From positions 1 to 56,768 of the forward strand of contig CAMIYM010000014.1 of the NCBI GenBank assembly GCA_946403085.1: a stretch of 56,768 nt of DNA, written 5' to 3'. Below the pieces are notes generated by a model. That model did no database searches. It was given only the letters and a program-made list of their open reading frames with translations, and was not told the origin of the DNA. The stretch is from an uncultured Clostridia bacterium. Its GTDB lineage: Bacteria > Bacillota > Clostridia > Saccharofermentanales > Saccharofermentanaceae. This document shows, one piece after another, positions 15,938-23,314 of the stretch (its first letter is position 1; each line of letters starts with the position of its first letter). A program made the translations under genes and the position numbers.

Positions 15938-15943
15938 ATTATA
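15938..15943 (-). promoter_or_regulatory. -10 box of the HD-GYP/reverse transcriptase operon
   Basis: Reading the minus strand, TATAAT lies 35 bases before the ATG at 15902. The -35 region is poor (TTAAAACAA), so the assignment is tentative and an activator may be needed. Confidence 0.4.
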
Positions 15944-16070
15944 ACGTTTTTTTGATAGTATTGTTTTAACTCTTTATTAAATGAGCGTTAACGGGTGTAA
16001 CTAATCCTTAAATGAAAGGCTAGTCTGTCAGGGCTGTTTCCGGAGTTTTTCGCTCCCTTTTTACACGTTT

Positions 16071-16105
16071 TGTTCCGCTTGGTCCTGCCTCCTGTACCGC
16101 TTGGT
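16071..16105 (+). promoter_or_regulatory. LytTR-type operator: two direct repeats 22 bp apart
   Basis: TGTTCCGCTTGGT (16071-16083) and TGTACCGCTTGGT (16093-16105) match at 12 of 13 positions and start 22 bp apart, two helical turns. LytTR regulators such as AgrA and ComE bind paired 9-bp direct repeats with about this spacing. The second copy ends 10 bases before the -35 box of the operon that encodes a LytTR protein, which suggests autoregulation. Confidence 0.65.
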
Positions 16106-16115
16106 ATCAGAAGCC

Positions 16116-16143
16116 TTGAGTGAAGTGCTGTGGCCGATATAAT
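16116..16143 (+). promoter_or_regulatory. Promoter of the DUF7010-LytTR-DUF3021 operon
   Basis: -35 TTGAGT at 16116-16121, a 16-bp spacer and -10 TATAAT at 16138-16143. The first start codon is at 16173 with GGGAGG upstream. Confidence 0.65.
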
Positions 16144-16172
16144 GACCTCAAAACCAAGGGAGGTACAAGGAA

Positions 16173-16784
16173 ATGACAGACATTACCAATGCAGGAATCA
16201 AAGGCAGGAAGGAAGTTATCAGCTCTGATTTCAACGAACTCAGAAAAGAGGCATCTATCCTTCAGAAAAAAGGCGTACCGTTCATGATGTCTTCAGTAGT
16301 CATCTGGACACTCGTAACGGTAGTAAGACTTATCTCTCAGGATATCATGACGAAGAACCGTTACACGTTCTTTTGCACGGGACTTCTGATACCCTGCACG
16401 CTGATCTTCGCTCTCATCACACATGCAAAACTTTTCAAAGCAAGGAATAATCCTTTTAATAAACTGGGTTTCCTTTGTACGATGAACCAGATGCTCTATC
16501 TTCTTATCGTGATGTGGGCATTTTCACAGAAGCCGGATGCGATGCTGATGATTTTCGCGATGGTGTTCGGCGCACATCTTCTTCCATTCTCATGGGTCTA
16601 TGACAGCAAGACATATCTCGTTACTTCGCTAGTCACGACCTTAGGTTCGATGATACTGTCCATCTTCGCACCCGAGATGTATGTAAGCATCTTTATGGCA
16701 GTCTGCCAGGCAGTTATGTGCGTTTTCCTTCTGATCGAATGCAGAGGGCTCGAGCGTTCCGAAAAAACTGTGACTGCATTATAA
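16173..16784 (+). CDS. DUF7010-like membrane protein
   Basis: 203 residues. A charged N-terminal helix with LRKEASILQKKGVPF precedes five to six hydrophobic spans (about 40-58, 68-88, 103-118, 121-138, 147-165 and 170-188). The segment FGAHLLPFSWVYDSKTYLV is the part I associate with the DUF7010 family; that name is from memory and should be checked. No enzymatic function is known. It is the first gene of an operon with a LytTR regulator and a DUF3021 protein, and may be the effector or target of that regulatory pair. Confidence 0.8.
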   Translation: MTDITNAGIKGRKEVISSDFNELRKEASILQKKGVPFMMSSVVIWTLVTVVRLISQDIMTKNRYTFFCTGLLIPCTLIFALITHAKLFKARNNPFNKLGFLCTMNQMLYLLIVMWAFSQKPDAMLMIFAMVFGAHLLPFSWVYDSKTYLVTSLVTTLGSMILSIFAPEMYVSIFMAVCQAVMCVFLLIECRGLERSEKTVTAL

Positions 16785-16817
16785 TTGTCTCATTATGGGA
16801 ATGATCAGGAGACATCA

Positions 16818-17258
16818 ATGAAGGTTACTGTCAGCAAGGACATCGAATCAGGCACGGCGGTGGAGATCCACTGCCGTGAAGTCACTCCGGAAACAGAACG
16901 TCTGGTGCGTTATATAAGACGTTATGACGAGCGCATCACAGGCACAGCTGACGGTCAGACACACAATATCCAGATCGAGGATATCCTCTATATCGAATCT
17001 GTCGACAAGAAGACGTTCCTCTATACTTCGGGCAAAGTCCTTCAGACAGAAAAGCGCCTTTATGAACTTGAGGGACTCCTTGATGCCTCGACTTTTTTCA
17101 GGTGTTCCAAGTCGGTCATCGTAAACCTCAATAAGGTCACGAGATTAAAGCCGGAAGTAACACGCAACGTCCTCGCGACATTAACGAACGGGGAAGTGAT
17201 AGTCATCTCAAGAAGATATGTAAGAAGCCTTAAGGCACTGATAGGCATGGAAGGTTGA
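16818..17258 (+). CDS. LytTR-family DNA-binding transcriptional regulator
   Basis: 146 residues from the ATG at 16818, with CAGGAGA 5 bases upstream; an in-frame TTG at 16785 is unlikely. Residues 1-45 form a short N-terminal region. The LytTR domain spans about 45-146 with the typical ILYIESVDKKTFLYT, LDASTFFRCSKSVIVNLNKV and ISRRYVRSLKALIG. There is no receiver domain, so it belongs to the stand-alone LytTR class that is usually paired with a DUF3021 membrane protein, as here. Its likely binding site is the direct repeat at 16071-16105 in front of its own operon. Confidence 0.92.
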   Translation: MKVTVSKDIESGTAVEIHCREVTPETERLVRYIRRYDERITGTADGQTHNIQIEDILYIESVDKKTFLYTSGKVLQTEKRLYELEGLLDASTFFRCSKSVIVNLNKVTRLKPEVTRNVLATLTNGEVIVISRRYVRSLKALIGMEG

Positions 17259-17263
17259 TCAAT

Positions 17264-17734
17264 ATGGAAGATATAAAGAAACTGTTCATATATTTTAGAA
17301 ACGCTCTGGCGTTCTCATATTCCTGGCTCGTGCTCTGCTACGCTCTCTTTGGAATGGCGGTCAAATATCTTACGTTCTCATACAGGACGGGCGTATATCC
17401 TGCCGTAAAGGTTGATATGCTCTTAAAACTCTTCCTGTTCTGCGCGTGGGGATCAGCGTGTTTTGTTTTCGCGTTCTTCACGAAGCTCATGAGGAAGAGG
17501 GGATTCATATTCGACCTGACCGTATTCTTCGTTCTCTTCATACCTGTCGAGGTATTAATGTTCTACTGGATGGAGATATTTAGCGGAAAGGGACTTGTGT
17601 CTTTCTGGCTGTTCTTCGGAATAATTGTCATATCTTGCTATGTAGCAGCTATCCTCATCGACGTGCTCGTTATGAGAAAACGCGCGAAAACATACACCGA
17701 AAAGCTCATCGAGTACAATTCGAGAAAATCCTGA
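17264..17734 (+). CDS. DUF3021 membrane protein, partner of the LytTR regulator
   Basis: 156 residues from the ATG at 17264 with GGAAGG 9 bases upstream; an in-frame TTG at 17255 overlaps the previous stop. Four spans (about 17-36, 53-76, 85-105 and 112-138) are followed by a basic cytoplasmic tail. Size, span pattern and position after a LytTR gene fit DUF3021 proteins, which are thought to sit in the membrane and control their LytTR partner. The ligand or signal is unknown. Confidence 0.85.
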   Translation: MEDIKKLFIYFRNALAFSYSWLVLCYALFGMAVKYLTFSYRTGVYPAVKVDMLLKLFLFCAWGSACFVFAFFTKLMRKRGFIFDLTVFFVLFIPVEVLMFYWMEIFSGKGLVSFWLFFGIIVISCYVAAILIDVLVMRKRAKTYTEKLIEYNSRKS

Positions 17735-17768
17735 CCGGGAAAATAAATCGCAAGAATAGTAAATCAAA

Positions 17769-17782
17769 TAGCAATATATCTT
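17769..17782 (+). promoter_or_regulatory. Weak match to the pentose regulon motif upstream of GH43
   Basis: TAGCAATATATCTT matches 10 of 14 positions of the TAGCAAGATTTGTA-type motif found upstream of xylulokinase, the sugar transporter and GH3. It lies 71 bases before the GH43 start. The match is weak and may be chance. Confidence 0.25.
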
Positions 17783-17783
17783 A

Positions 17784-17828
17784 TTTACAAACACTTCTGA
17801 TAAATGATACTATCATCACAGTGATCAT
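17784..17828 (+). promoter_or_regulatory. Possible promoter and dyad before GH43
   Basis: TTTACA at 17784 with GATACT at 17806 (16-bp spacer) is a plausible promoter. The dyad ATCACAGTGAT (17815-17825) lies just downstream and could be an operator. Confidence 0.35.
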
Positions 17829-17852
17829 TATTTCGTGAACAGAGGTGCCAAT

Positions 17853-18833
17853 ATGAAAAAGAACGAGCGCAAAGACCTTGTCACCAACATCTACACAGCA
17901 GATCCTTCTGCCCATGTTTTCAACGGCAAGATCTACATCTATCCCTCTCACGACGAAGACCTCGATATCCCTGAGGACGACGACGGCGAGCAGTATGTAA
18001 TGAAGGATTATCACATCCTTTCAATGGATTCTCTTGACAGCGAATGCGTCGACAACGGCGTAGCTATCAGCGAGAATGATATCCCGTGGGTTTCAAGACA
18101 GCTTTGGGCTCCTGACGCTATCTACACAAACGGCAAATATTATCTTGTATTCCCTGCAAAAGATAAGGACGACATCTTCAGGATCGGCGTTGCTGAGTCT
18201 GATTCACCTGTAGGTCCTTTCAAGCCGCAGGAGAATTACATTCAGGGCAGCTACAGCATTGACCCTGCAGTCCTTCTTGACGACGACGGCAGGATCTGGT
18301 GCTACAACGGCGGACTCTGGGGCGGCCAGCTCGAGATGTGGCAGTCCGGTTCTTTCAATCCCAATGAGCACCGTCCTGAAGGTGACGAGAAGGCATTGGG
18401 CGCTTTGGTTGCAGAGTTCACACCTGACATGACAGCTTTCAAGTCCGCTCCCAAGATGATCACTATCCTCGACGAGAACGGCGAGCCCATCAAGGCAGGC
18501 GACGAAGACCGCCGCTACTTCGAAGACCCCTGGATGCACAAGTTCAACGGCAAGTATTACTTCTCATATTCCACAGGCACAACACACTACCTCTGCTATG
18601 CTGAAGGCACTTCACCTGAAGGTCCTTTCACATACAAGGGAAGGATCATGGAGCCTGTTATCGGCTGGACAACACACCACTCCATCGTACAGATCGACGG
18701 CGAATGGTATCTCTTCTATCACGATGCCAAGAGATCCGGCGGCTGCTCACACAAGAGATCAGTTAAGTTCACAAAGCTTAACATCGCAGAAGACGGAACG
18801 ATCGAGAAGATCTATCCTTACGATCACGAGTAA
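17853..18833 (+). CDS. Glycoside hydrolase family 43 (arabinofuranosidase/xylosidase-like)
   Basis: 326 residues from the ATG at 17853 with AGAGGTG upstream; an in-frame GTG at 17835 would place that site inside the gene. It is a single five-bladed beta-propeller with the GH43 catalytic triad visible: D17 in TADPSAHVFNG (base), D137 in SIDPAVLL (pKa modulator) and E224 in YFEDPWMHK (acid). It has no signal peptide, carbohydrate-binding module or C-terminal beta-sandwich, so it is predicted to be cytoplasmic and to act on imported arabinoxylo-oligosaccharides. It is monocistronic with its own terminator, and functionally fits the pentose module 10 kb downstream. Exact substrate is undetermined. 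Confidence 0.9.
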   Translation: MKKNERKDLVTNIYTADPSAHVFNGKIYIYPSHDEDLDIPEDDDGEQYVMKDYHILSMDSLDSECVDNGVAISENDIPWVSRQLWAPDAIYTNGKYYLVFPAKDKDDIFRIGVAESDSPVGPFKPQENYIQGSYSIDPAVLLDDDGRIWCYNGGLWGGQLEMWQSGSFNPNEHRPEGDEKALGALVAEFTPDMTAFKSAPKMITILDENGEPIKAGDEDRRYFEDPWMHKFNGKYYFSYSTGTTHYLCYAEGTSPEGPFTYKGRIMEPVIGWTTHHSIVQIDGEWYLFYHDAKRSGGCSHKRSVKFTKLNIAEDGTIEKIYPYDHE

Positions 18834-18856
18834 GACTAACTTAAACAAAACATTAG

Positions 18857-18888
18857 AAGGCTGCCTTTACCGGGCAGCCTTTTATATT
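18857..18888 (+). terminator. Terminator of GH43
   Basis: Perfect 9-bp stem AAGGCTGCC / GGCAGCCTT with loop TTTACCG, followed by TTATATTTG. Confidence 0.88.
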
Positions 18889-18889
18889 T

Positions 18890-18940
18890 GAGTGTAAAGC
18901 AGAAAGCACTCATTTTTCGATTTTGTCGGACTCGAAAAAA
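18890..18940. repeat. Two small hairpins preceding the 74-bp array
   Basis: GAGTG (18890) pairs with CACTC (18907-18911), followed by five T. TTTTTCG then pairs with CGAAAAA across 18913-18940. They lie between the GH43 terminator and the first full 74-bp unit and may be diverged remnants of the same array. Confidence 0.4.
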
Positions 18941-18944
18941 GAGG

Positions 18945-19207
18945 CTTCATACCTAATCTTCAAAAACGCTTTTTGGTATGCTTTTTTGACCCGAAAACCG
19001 ACTCCCAAGAGAATGAAAAGCATACCTAATCTCAAAAACTGCATTTAGGTATGCTTTTTGGTCAATAAATATGCTCAGATAAAGGTGGATTATGCATACC
19101 AAAATCCAAATATTCATTTTCAGTATGCTTTTTCCGGGCTGGATGTAATCATCAGAGGCAGAATCGTGCATATTAAAATGCCAAAACGCCCCATTGGTAT
19201 GCTTTTT
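18945..19207. repeat. Tandem array of four 73-74-bp hairpin units
   Basis: CATACC occurs at 18948, 19021 and 19095, with CATATT at 19169. GGTATG occurs at 18975, 19048 and 19196, with AGTATG at 19122. The periods are 73, 74 and 74 bp, and the arm-to-arm distance is always 27 bp. Each right arm is followed by CTTTTT. Unit 2 forms a perfect 14-bp stem AAAAGCATACCTAA / TTAGGTATGCTTTT. The stretch between units is variable. Arms are conserved or co-vary while other positions drift, which suggests selection on structure. No coding potential is apparent. This array and the small hairpins before it fill most of the 18834-19465 gap. Confidence 0.75.
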
Positions 19208-19405
19208 CGACGCCGGATGAATCCGCTCAAATAAATAAGCAGAAAGAGAAATCATTAAATTCAAGTAAATACTTGAATGTACAAGATCGTACACGGACCG
19301 TCTGCCTGCGAAGACTATAAATGGCTCGTGCCGGACCCGCCACAGGCGCTAAGCGTTCTCTTTCTGCTATGCGTAATTATACACATGGCACCATGTAAAT
19401 CAAAT

Positions 19406-19444
19406 TTGATGAATCATGAATCGTGGTATAATTCCAATTGGAAT
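19406..19444 (+). promoter_or_regulatory. Promoter with palindrome over the -10, upstream of the FliB-like gene
   Basis: TTGATG at 19406 and TATAAT at 19427-19432 (15-bp spacer). The 14-bp perfect palindrome ATTCCAATTGGAAT (19431-19444) overlaps the -10 box and start site, a position suited to repression. A second dyad, ACATGG-CA-CCATGT, lies at 19383-19396. The regulator is unknown. Confidence 0.5.
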
Positions 19445-19465
19445 AAACACAGGGGAGAGACGGAT

Positions 19466-20275
19466 ATGAATACTTACTGGCCTGATTATTGTCAGAATTT
19501 CCGGTGCAAAGCTGATAAGTGCGTTCACACATGCTGCGCAGGCTGGGTGGTCGGCATTGATGAGGATTCACTTGCAAGATTCAATAAAGAACCTGATATT
19601 GCATGCAAGATTGAAGACGGATGCTTTGTCTTAAGAGATGACGGCAGATGTCCTTTCTTAAGGGACGACAATCTCTGCGAGATGATCATAAAGCACGGCG
19701 AGAATTTCCTTTGCGACATCTGCAAGGAACACCCGAGATTCTATAATGAATTCGAAGATCACACTGAGGCAGGCATCGGTCTTGTCTGTGAGGAAGCATG
19801 CAGGCTTGCGCTTACGAAGGATGAGCCTTTCACTCTTGTGTCTGAGGACGGCTCGAAAATGGAACTTCCTGATTATGTAAAGGCAGTTTTCGACACATCA
19901 AAGACCCTTTCAGAAAAGCTTAATGAGATAAGCGGCGGCAGAAGGGCGGATTCAAAGCTCAGGGCAGAAATCTTCGACGGCATGGAAGTAATGGATCCCA
20001 AGTGGACCACGCTCCTTGGCAAAATCATCGCTGAACCTGTTTCAGCAGAAGAAGAGAACAAGGCATTGGCAGATAACGAGAAGGAGCTTACGAATTTCGC
20101 AGCTTATCTGCTGTACCGTTACAAGGGCGCGGGAAGATTTGCTTCCGAGGCAGCATATCTTCTGGCCGATCTCGTAATCAAGGGATGCGGCGTGCAGGAT
20201 GTGGCGAGAGTCTTCTCCTGCGAAGTCGAGTATTCTGACATAAATATCGACGAGGCACTCGAGACATTCGGTTAA
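19466..20275 (+). CDS. FliB-like (flagellin lysine-N-methylase family) protein
   Basis: 269 residues from the ATG at 19466 with AGGGGAGAG upstream, although the frame is open to 19277. The N-terminal third carries the family's cysteine signature: C-x4-C-x3-C-x3-CC-x-GW, then DDGRCPFL, NLCEMI, FLCDICKEHPRFY and CEEACRL. These cysteines probably bind a metal or iron-sulfur cluster, as in the related YkgJ-type proteins. FliB methylates lysines of flagellin in Salmonella, but many Clostridia carry the family without flagella and the true substrate is often unknown. No flagellar gene is present in this window. It has its own promoter. Confidence 0.82.
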   Translation: MNTYWPDYCQNFRCKADKCVHTCCAGWVVGIDEDSLARFNKEPDIACKIEDGCFVLRDDGRCPFLRDDNLCEMIIKHGENFLCDICKEHPRFYNEFEDHTEAGIGLVCEEACRLALTKDEPFTLVSEDGSKMELPDYVKAVFDTSKTLSEKLNEISGGRRADSKLRAEIFDGMEVMDPKWTTLLGKIIAEPVSAEEENKALADNEKELTNFAAYLLYRYKGAGRFASEAAYLLADLVIKGCGVQDVARVFSCEVEYSDINIDEALETFG

Positions 20276-20313
20276 GACCTCAATGTCAGGTAAAAAAGGA
20301 ACAAAAACAGCAG

Positions 20314-20328
20314 TGTAACATTGTTACA
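20314..20328. promoter_or_regulatory. Palindrome TGTAACATTGTTACA (copy 2 of 3)
   Basis: Identical to the 15-mers at 1862 and 41516. Here it lies 31 bases before the cupin start codon and 20 bases before its ribosome-binding site, a suitable place for an operator. Confidence 0.5.
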
Positions 20329-20359
20329 TTCACTAAATACAAGCATTAGGAGGCTTTTT

Positions 20360-20689
20360 ATGGTAGCTGATTACAGTAAGATGGAATGGACGGCAAACCC
20401 GAATTTTAAGGGTGGAGAAGGCGTTTTTTACAACAAGGTCTTCACGGACGGAGTAAACAAGATGATGCAGGGAAAGTTAGAACCCGGATCATCGATCGGC
20501 TATCACAAGCATGAGGGCAACTGCGAGATCATCTATATCACCGAAGGCGAGGGAAAGGTCCTCTACGATGATGGTGAGGAGCAGGTCAAGGCCGGATTCT
20601 GTCACTACTGTCCTGAGGGTCACTCACACTCACTCATCAATAACAGCGACAAAGACCTGCTTTTCTACGCTACGGTAGCTAAGCAGTAA
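20360..20689 (+). CDS. Small single-domain cupin protein
   Basis: 109 residues from the ATG at 20360 with AGGAGG 6 bases upstream. It is a compact cupin with motif 1 GSSIGYHKHEGNCEIIYITEGEG (His pair and Glu for metal binding) and motif 2 CHYCPEGHSHSLINNSD (third His). Such small cupins may be sugar isomerases, epimerases or ligand-binding proteins, and the sequence does not decide between them. It lies 38 bases before the His/Gly-rich membrane protein gene, possibly in one transcript. The palindrome at 20314 may control it. Confidence 0.88.
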   Translation: MVADYSKMEWTANPNFKGGEGVFYNKVFTDGVNKMMQGKLEPGSSIGYHKHEGNCEIIYITEGEGKVLYDDGEEQVKAGFCHYCPEGHSHSLINNSDKDLLFYATVAKQ

Positions 20690-20727
20690 GACATATTGGA
20701 ATAAGGGATTAAGGGAGGAAAAAGTAT

Positions 20728-22128
20728 ATGCCACATTCGTCAGGAGGCGGTTCGCACGGCGGCGGATCTCATGGCGGTTCGCATGGTTCGAGCCATAATC
20801 ATATCTCAAATCATTATTTTCCGCGTGCAAAAAGGTATTTAAGACATAACCGTTTAACAGGTGTGGACGATTATATCTATTCTGAGAGTATGCCGCAGAA
20901 GACCGGCATCTCATCGATAATCATGATCGCTGTCGTGGCGGTGATCTTTCTGGGAACGTTTGGATTTGCTAGTTTTAAGAATTTCCCGAGAAAGCTTCCT
21001 GCACACTATTTGGACGTGCCGGAAGTTCATGATGAGATCAACGTTATTGAAGCAAAAGATCAGCTTGAAGATATCCTGAAACAGTATCAGGAGAAGACCG
21101 GAATATGTACTCATATCTATACGGTTTACCATGAGAAATGGAGCAATACTTATTCTGATCCTGCTGATTACTGCATGAATGTGTATACGAGCAATTTCCA
21201 CGATGAAGAACACTTCGTGATCATCTTTTCGATACCTTTCAAGGATGCCGAATGCTACGACTACAGTAACAGTAGAAAGCAATATGTTCCGGACTTTGTC
21301 TGGGAAGCAGTTCAGGGTGATGATACAGATCCTATCCTGACGGAAGAGATGTTTACCACTTTCCGTAAACTGCTTCAGAAGGAACTGGAGGGTTATGTCA
21401 ATCCGGGAGACGCTTTTACGCATGCGTTCCAATTTGCAATGAGGGATGCTGACAGTAAGCTCGATGGCGGTGCCTTGACTTTCCTTGTGCAGATACTCAA
21501 GAACGGCTTCCCGCTCATAATGATCATCGGTTTCTTTGCTTTATTCCTGTTCCTTATGATCAAGCAATATAACAAGGATAAGAACATCGAGTACACTCAA
21601 GTTCCGCTGGATGAAAAAGACAAGGCATCGTATTCCGGTCCTGCAGTTCAGATTCCATCTGCAGCAGGTGCGGGAGAGACGACCAAAGCGTCCAAGGTCT
21701 TATACGCAATTATTATGGTCCCGTTTATGTTTGCCGGTTTATCTATGATCGGGGCAGGCATTGCATCAGCAAAACGTGCGGACGGAGGGACCACGGGAAT
21801 ATTCTTTATCCTTTTTGGACTGGCCTGGACGATAATCTTGGTTTCAACGATATTCAAAGTGTTCATCATGAAGGAAAAGAACAAGAGCAAGGATACTGAC
21901 CCGCTTACCGCTGAGTATCCGAAAGCGGAATACCCCAAGGCAGAGTATCCGGAGTCTGAATATCCGGATGTTAAGCCTGTGGATACGTCTGAGGTAAAGT
22001 CCCCGTTTGTTCCGTTACCTTCCTCTCAGGAGACAGAGTTCGATCCGGTCTTCTTCAATGATTCAAAGAGCAACATCGAAGACGATGATGAAGACTACAA
22101 GCGCATGAAGCGGCAGGGATTCGAGTAA
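20728..22128 (+). CDS. Membrane protein with His/Gly/Ser-rich N-terminus and EYP repeats
   Basis: 466 residues with an unusual N-terminal tract of Ser, Gly and His (about residues 3-30, with GGSHGGSHGSSHNH) that should bind metal ions such as zinc or nickel. A span near 67-85 is followed by an extracytoplasmic domain of about 170 residues that could be a TPM-like domain (DQLEDILKQYQEKTGICTHIYTV). Spans near 255-275, 315-335 and 345-370 follow. The C-terminal tail is acidic and holds tandem copies of the five-residue unit AEYPK/SEYPD. It follows the cupin gene and ends at a strong terminator. No exact family is recognised. Confidence 0.8.
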   Translation: MPHSSGGGSHGGGSHGGSHGSSHNHISNHYFPRAKRYLRHNRLTGVDDYIYSESMPQKTGISSIIMIAVVAVIFLGTFGFASFKNFPRKLPAHYLDVPEVHDEINVIEAKDQLEDILKQYQEKTGICTHIYTVYHEKWSNTYSDPADYCMNVYTSNFHDEEHFVIIFSIPFKDAECYDYSNSRKQYVPDFVWEAVQGDDTDPILTEEMFTTFRKLLQKELEGYVNPGDAFTHAFQFAMRDADSKLDGGALTFLVQILKNGFPLIMIIGFFALFLFLMIKQYNKDKNIEYTQVPLDEKDKASYSGPAVQIPSAAGAGETTKASKVLYAIIMVPFMFAGLSMIGAGIASAKRADGGTTGIFFILFGLAWTIILVSTIFKVFIMKEKNKSKDTDPLTAEYPKAEYPKAEYPESEYPDVKPVDTSEVKSPFVPLPSSQETEFDPVFFNDSKSNIEDDDEDYKRMKRQGFE

Positions 22129-22139
22129 AGAAAATGATA

Positions 22140-22174
22140 AAGGTGATGTCGCGGATCAGGGCATCACCTTTTTT
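22140..22174 (+). terminator. Terminator after the His-rich membrane protein
   Basis: Stem AAGGTGATG / CATCACCTT with a 13-base loop and six T on the plus strand. The convergent acyltransferase gene ends 64 bases further on. Confidence 0.85.
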
Positions 22175-22237
22175 CTGAGCCTTCAAAAAAGTGGAATGGC
22201 AGGATTATGCTGTTTTCGCGCTCAGGGTGCTCTCAGT

Positions 22238-23311
22238 TCACTTACGGAAAATCAGTTTCAATATCTTACCTGATATGAAGTCGACCGCGAATACGAACGG
22301 TGTCAGCAGGAGCAATGTCCAGATAAGGATGAAGACCGGAATCTGAGGCCATGTGATAAGCACTGTAAGCTCTGAAGTGTTAAGGAAAAACATGCCGCTT
22401 AAGAGCCAGTAGTAAAGAGACTTTTTGCCGAGATATGGAAGCACGTATTTACTCTTGAACTTGATGTTGTCCATTATGAGCAGACATGCGATGACAAAGA
22501 GCGGCGCATAGATGACATCAGCGATGCAGTAGTAGTAAAAGAGGAATCTCATATAGATGACGTATCCGCATATGAGGAACGCGATGATGATGACGAGCGG
22601 TGAAGAGAATCTGCTTGTGAATTTAAGTATCTTTTTGTAGATCTCGTATTTCGCGAAAATACAACCTATGGCAAATAACGGGAACCAGAAGAGCAGGAAA
22701 AGACCGGAACTTATTATTGATCTGGGAACGCTGATAAAGTGCTCCTCATCCATGTAACCCTTGAATACATAGTAGACCGCAAACGGCAGTGCGATGTATA
22801 GCAAGAGATCTATTATGATGTTCTTCCACTTCCTCTCGATGAGCCTTATGAGCGGCAGTATGAGCATAAGCAGGATGTAGAGTTTGATATACCAGCTGAA
22901 GCTTACATAAAGCATTTCGTCATCGTGTATGAGCGCGAAAAGACTGACGAAGATATACTTCGGATTGAACTTCTTCAAGCAGACGAGGACAGCTATTGCA
23001 ACCAGCATAATGAGCCAGTAGGGAATGAGCGTCTGAACTATCTTTTTGAGCGTGTAGAATCTGCCCGGATTTTCCTTGCTTAAGTAAGATTTGTAAAGGC
23101 CGTAGCCTGAGCAGAAAAGAAAGATGCCGAGACAGATTTTTGCAGAGACACCGATGAACATATCGACACCTTCGATAGGTGACAGCCACTTCTCGATGTA
23201 ATTGACACCGAAAAGATGATGCCACATCAGGAGCAGCAGGGCGATGCCTTTGATGTGCTCTGATTTCTCTGGTGTGATATCCGTGATCACCGGAGTCTTG
23301 GATCCTGCCAT
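22238..23311 (-). CDS. Acyltransferase-3 family membrane protein
   Basis: 357 residues with about ten membrane spans. The early motif LLLMWHHLFGV matches the catalytic His region of Acyltransf_3 / OafA-type O-acyltransferases, and GIFLFCSGYGLYKSY matches the following conserved F-x-SGY element. These enzymes acetylate exported sugars of cell-wall or surface polysaccharides. The acceptor cannot be predicted. The start codon follows the stop of the nuclease gene by 3 bases, so the two are co-transcribed on the minus strand. Confidence 0.88.
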   Translation of the reverse strand: MAGSKTPVITDITPEKSEHIKGIALLLLMWHHLFGVNYIEKWLSPIEGVDMFIGVSAKICLGIFLFCSGYGLYKSYLSKENPGRFYTLKKIVQTLIPYWLIMLVAIAVLVCLKKFNPKYIFVSLFALIHDDEMLYVSFSWYIKLYILLMLILPLIRLIERKWKNIIIDLLLYIALPFAVYYVFKGYMDEEHFISVPRSIISSGLFLLFWFPLFAIGCIFAKYEIYKKILKFTSRFSSPLVIIIAFLICGYVIYMRFLFYYYCIADVIYAPLFVIACLLIMDNIKFKSKYVLPYLGKKSLYYWLLSGMFFLNTSELTVLITWPQIPVFILIWTLLLLTPFVFAVDFISGKILKLIFRK

Positions 23312-23314
23312 AAG

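Noticed and set aside
18945..19207. CRISPR-like array
   Set aside because: The conserved parts are two short arms of a hairpin, not a 25-40-bp direct repeat. The inter-arm sequence is similar between units rather than unique, and no cas gene is present.
19277..19465. N-terminal extension of the FliB-like protein
   Set aside because: This stretch contains the TATAAT promoter and palindrome, and the family begins near the first cysteine motif.
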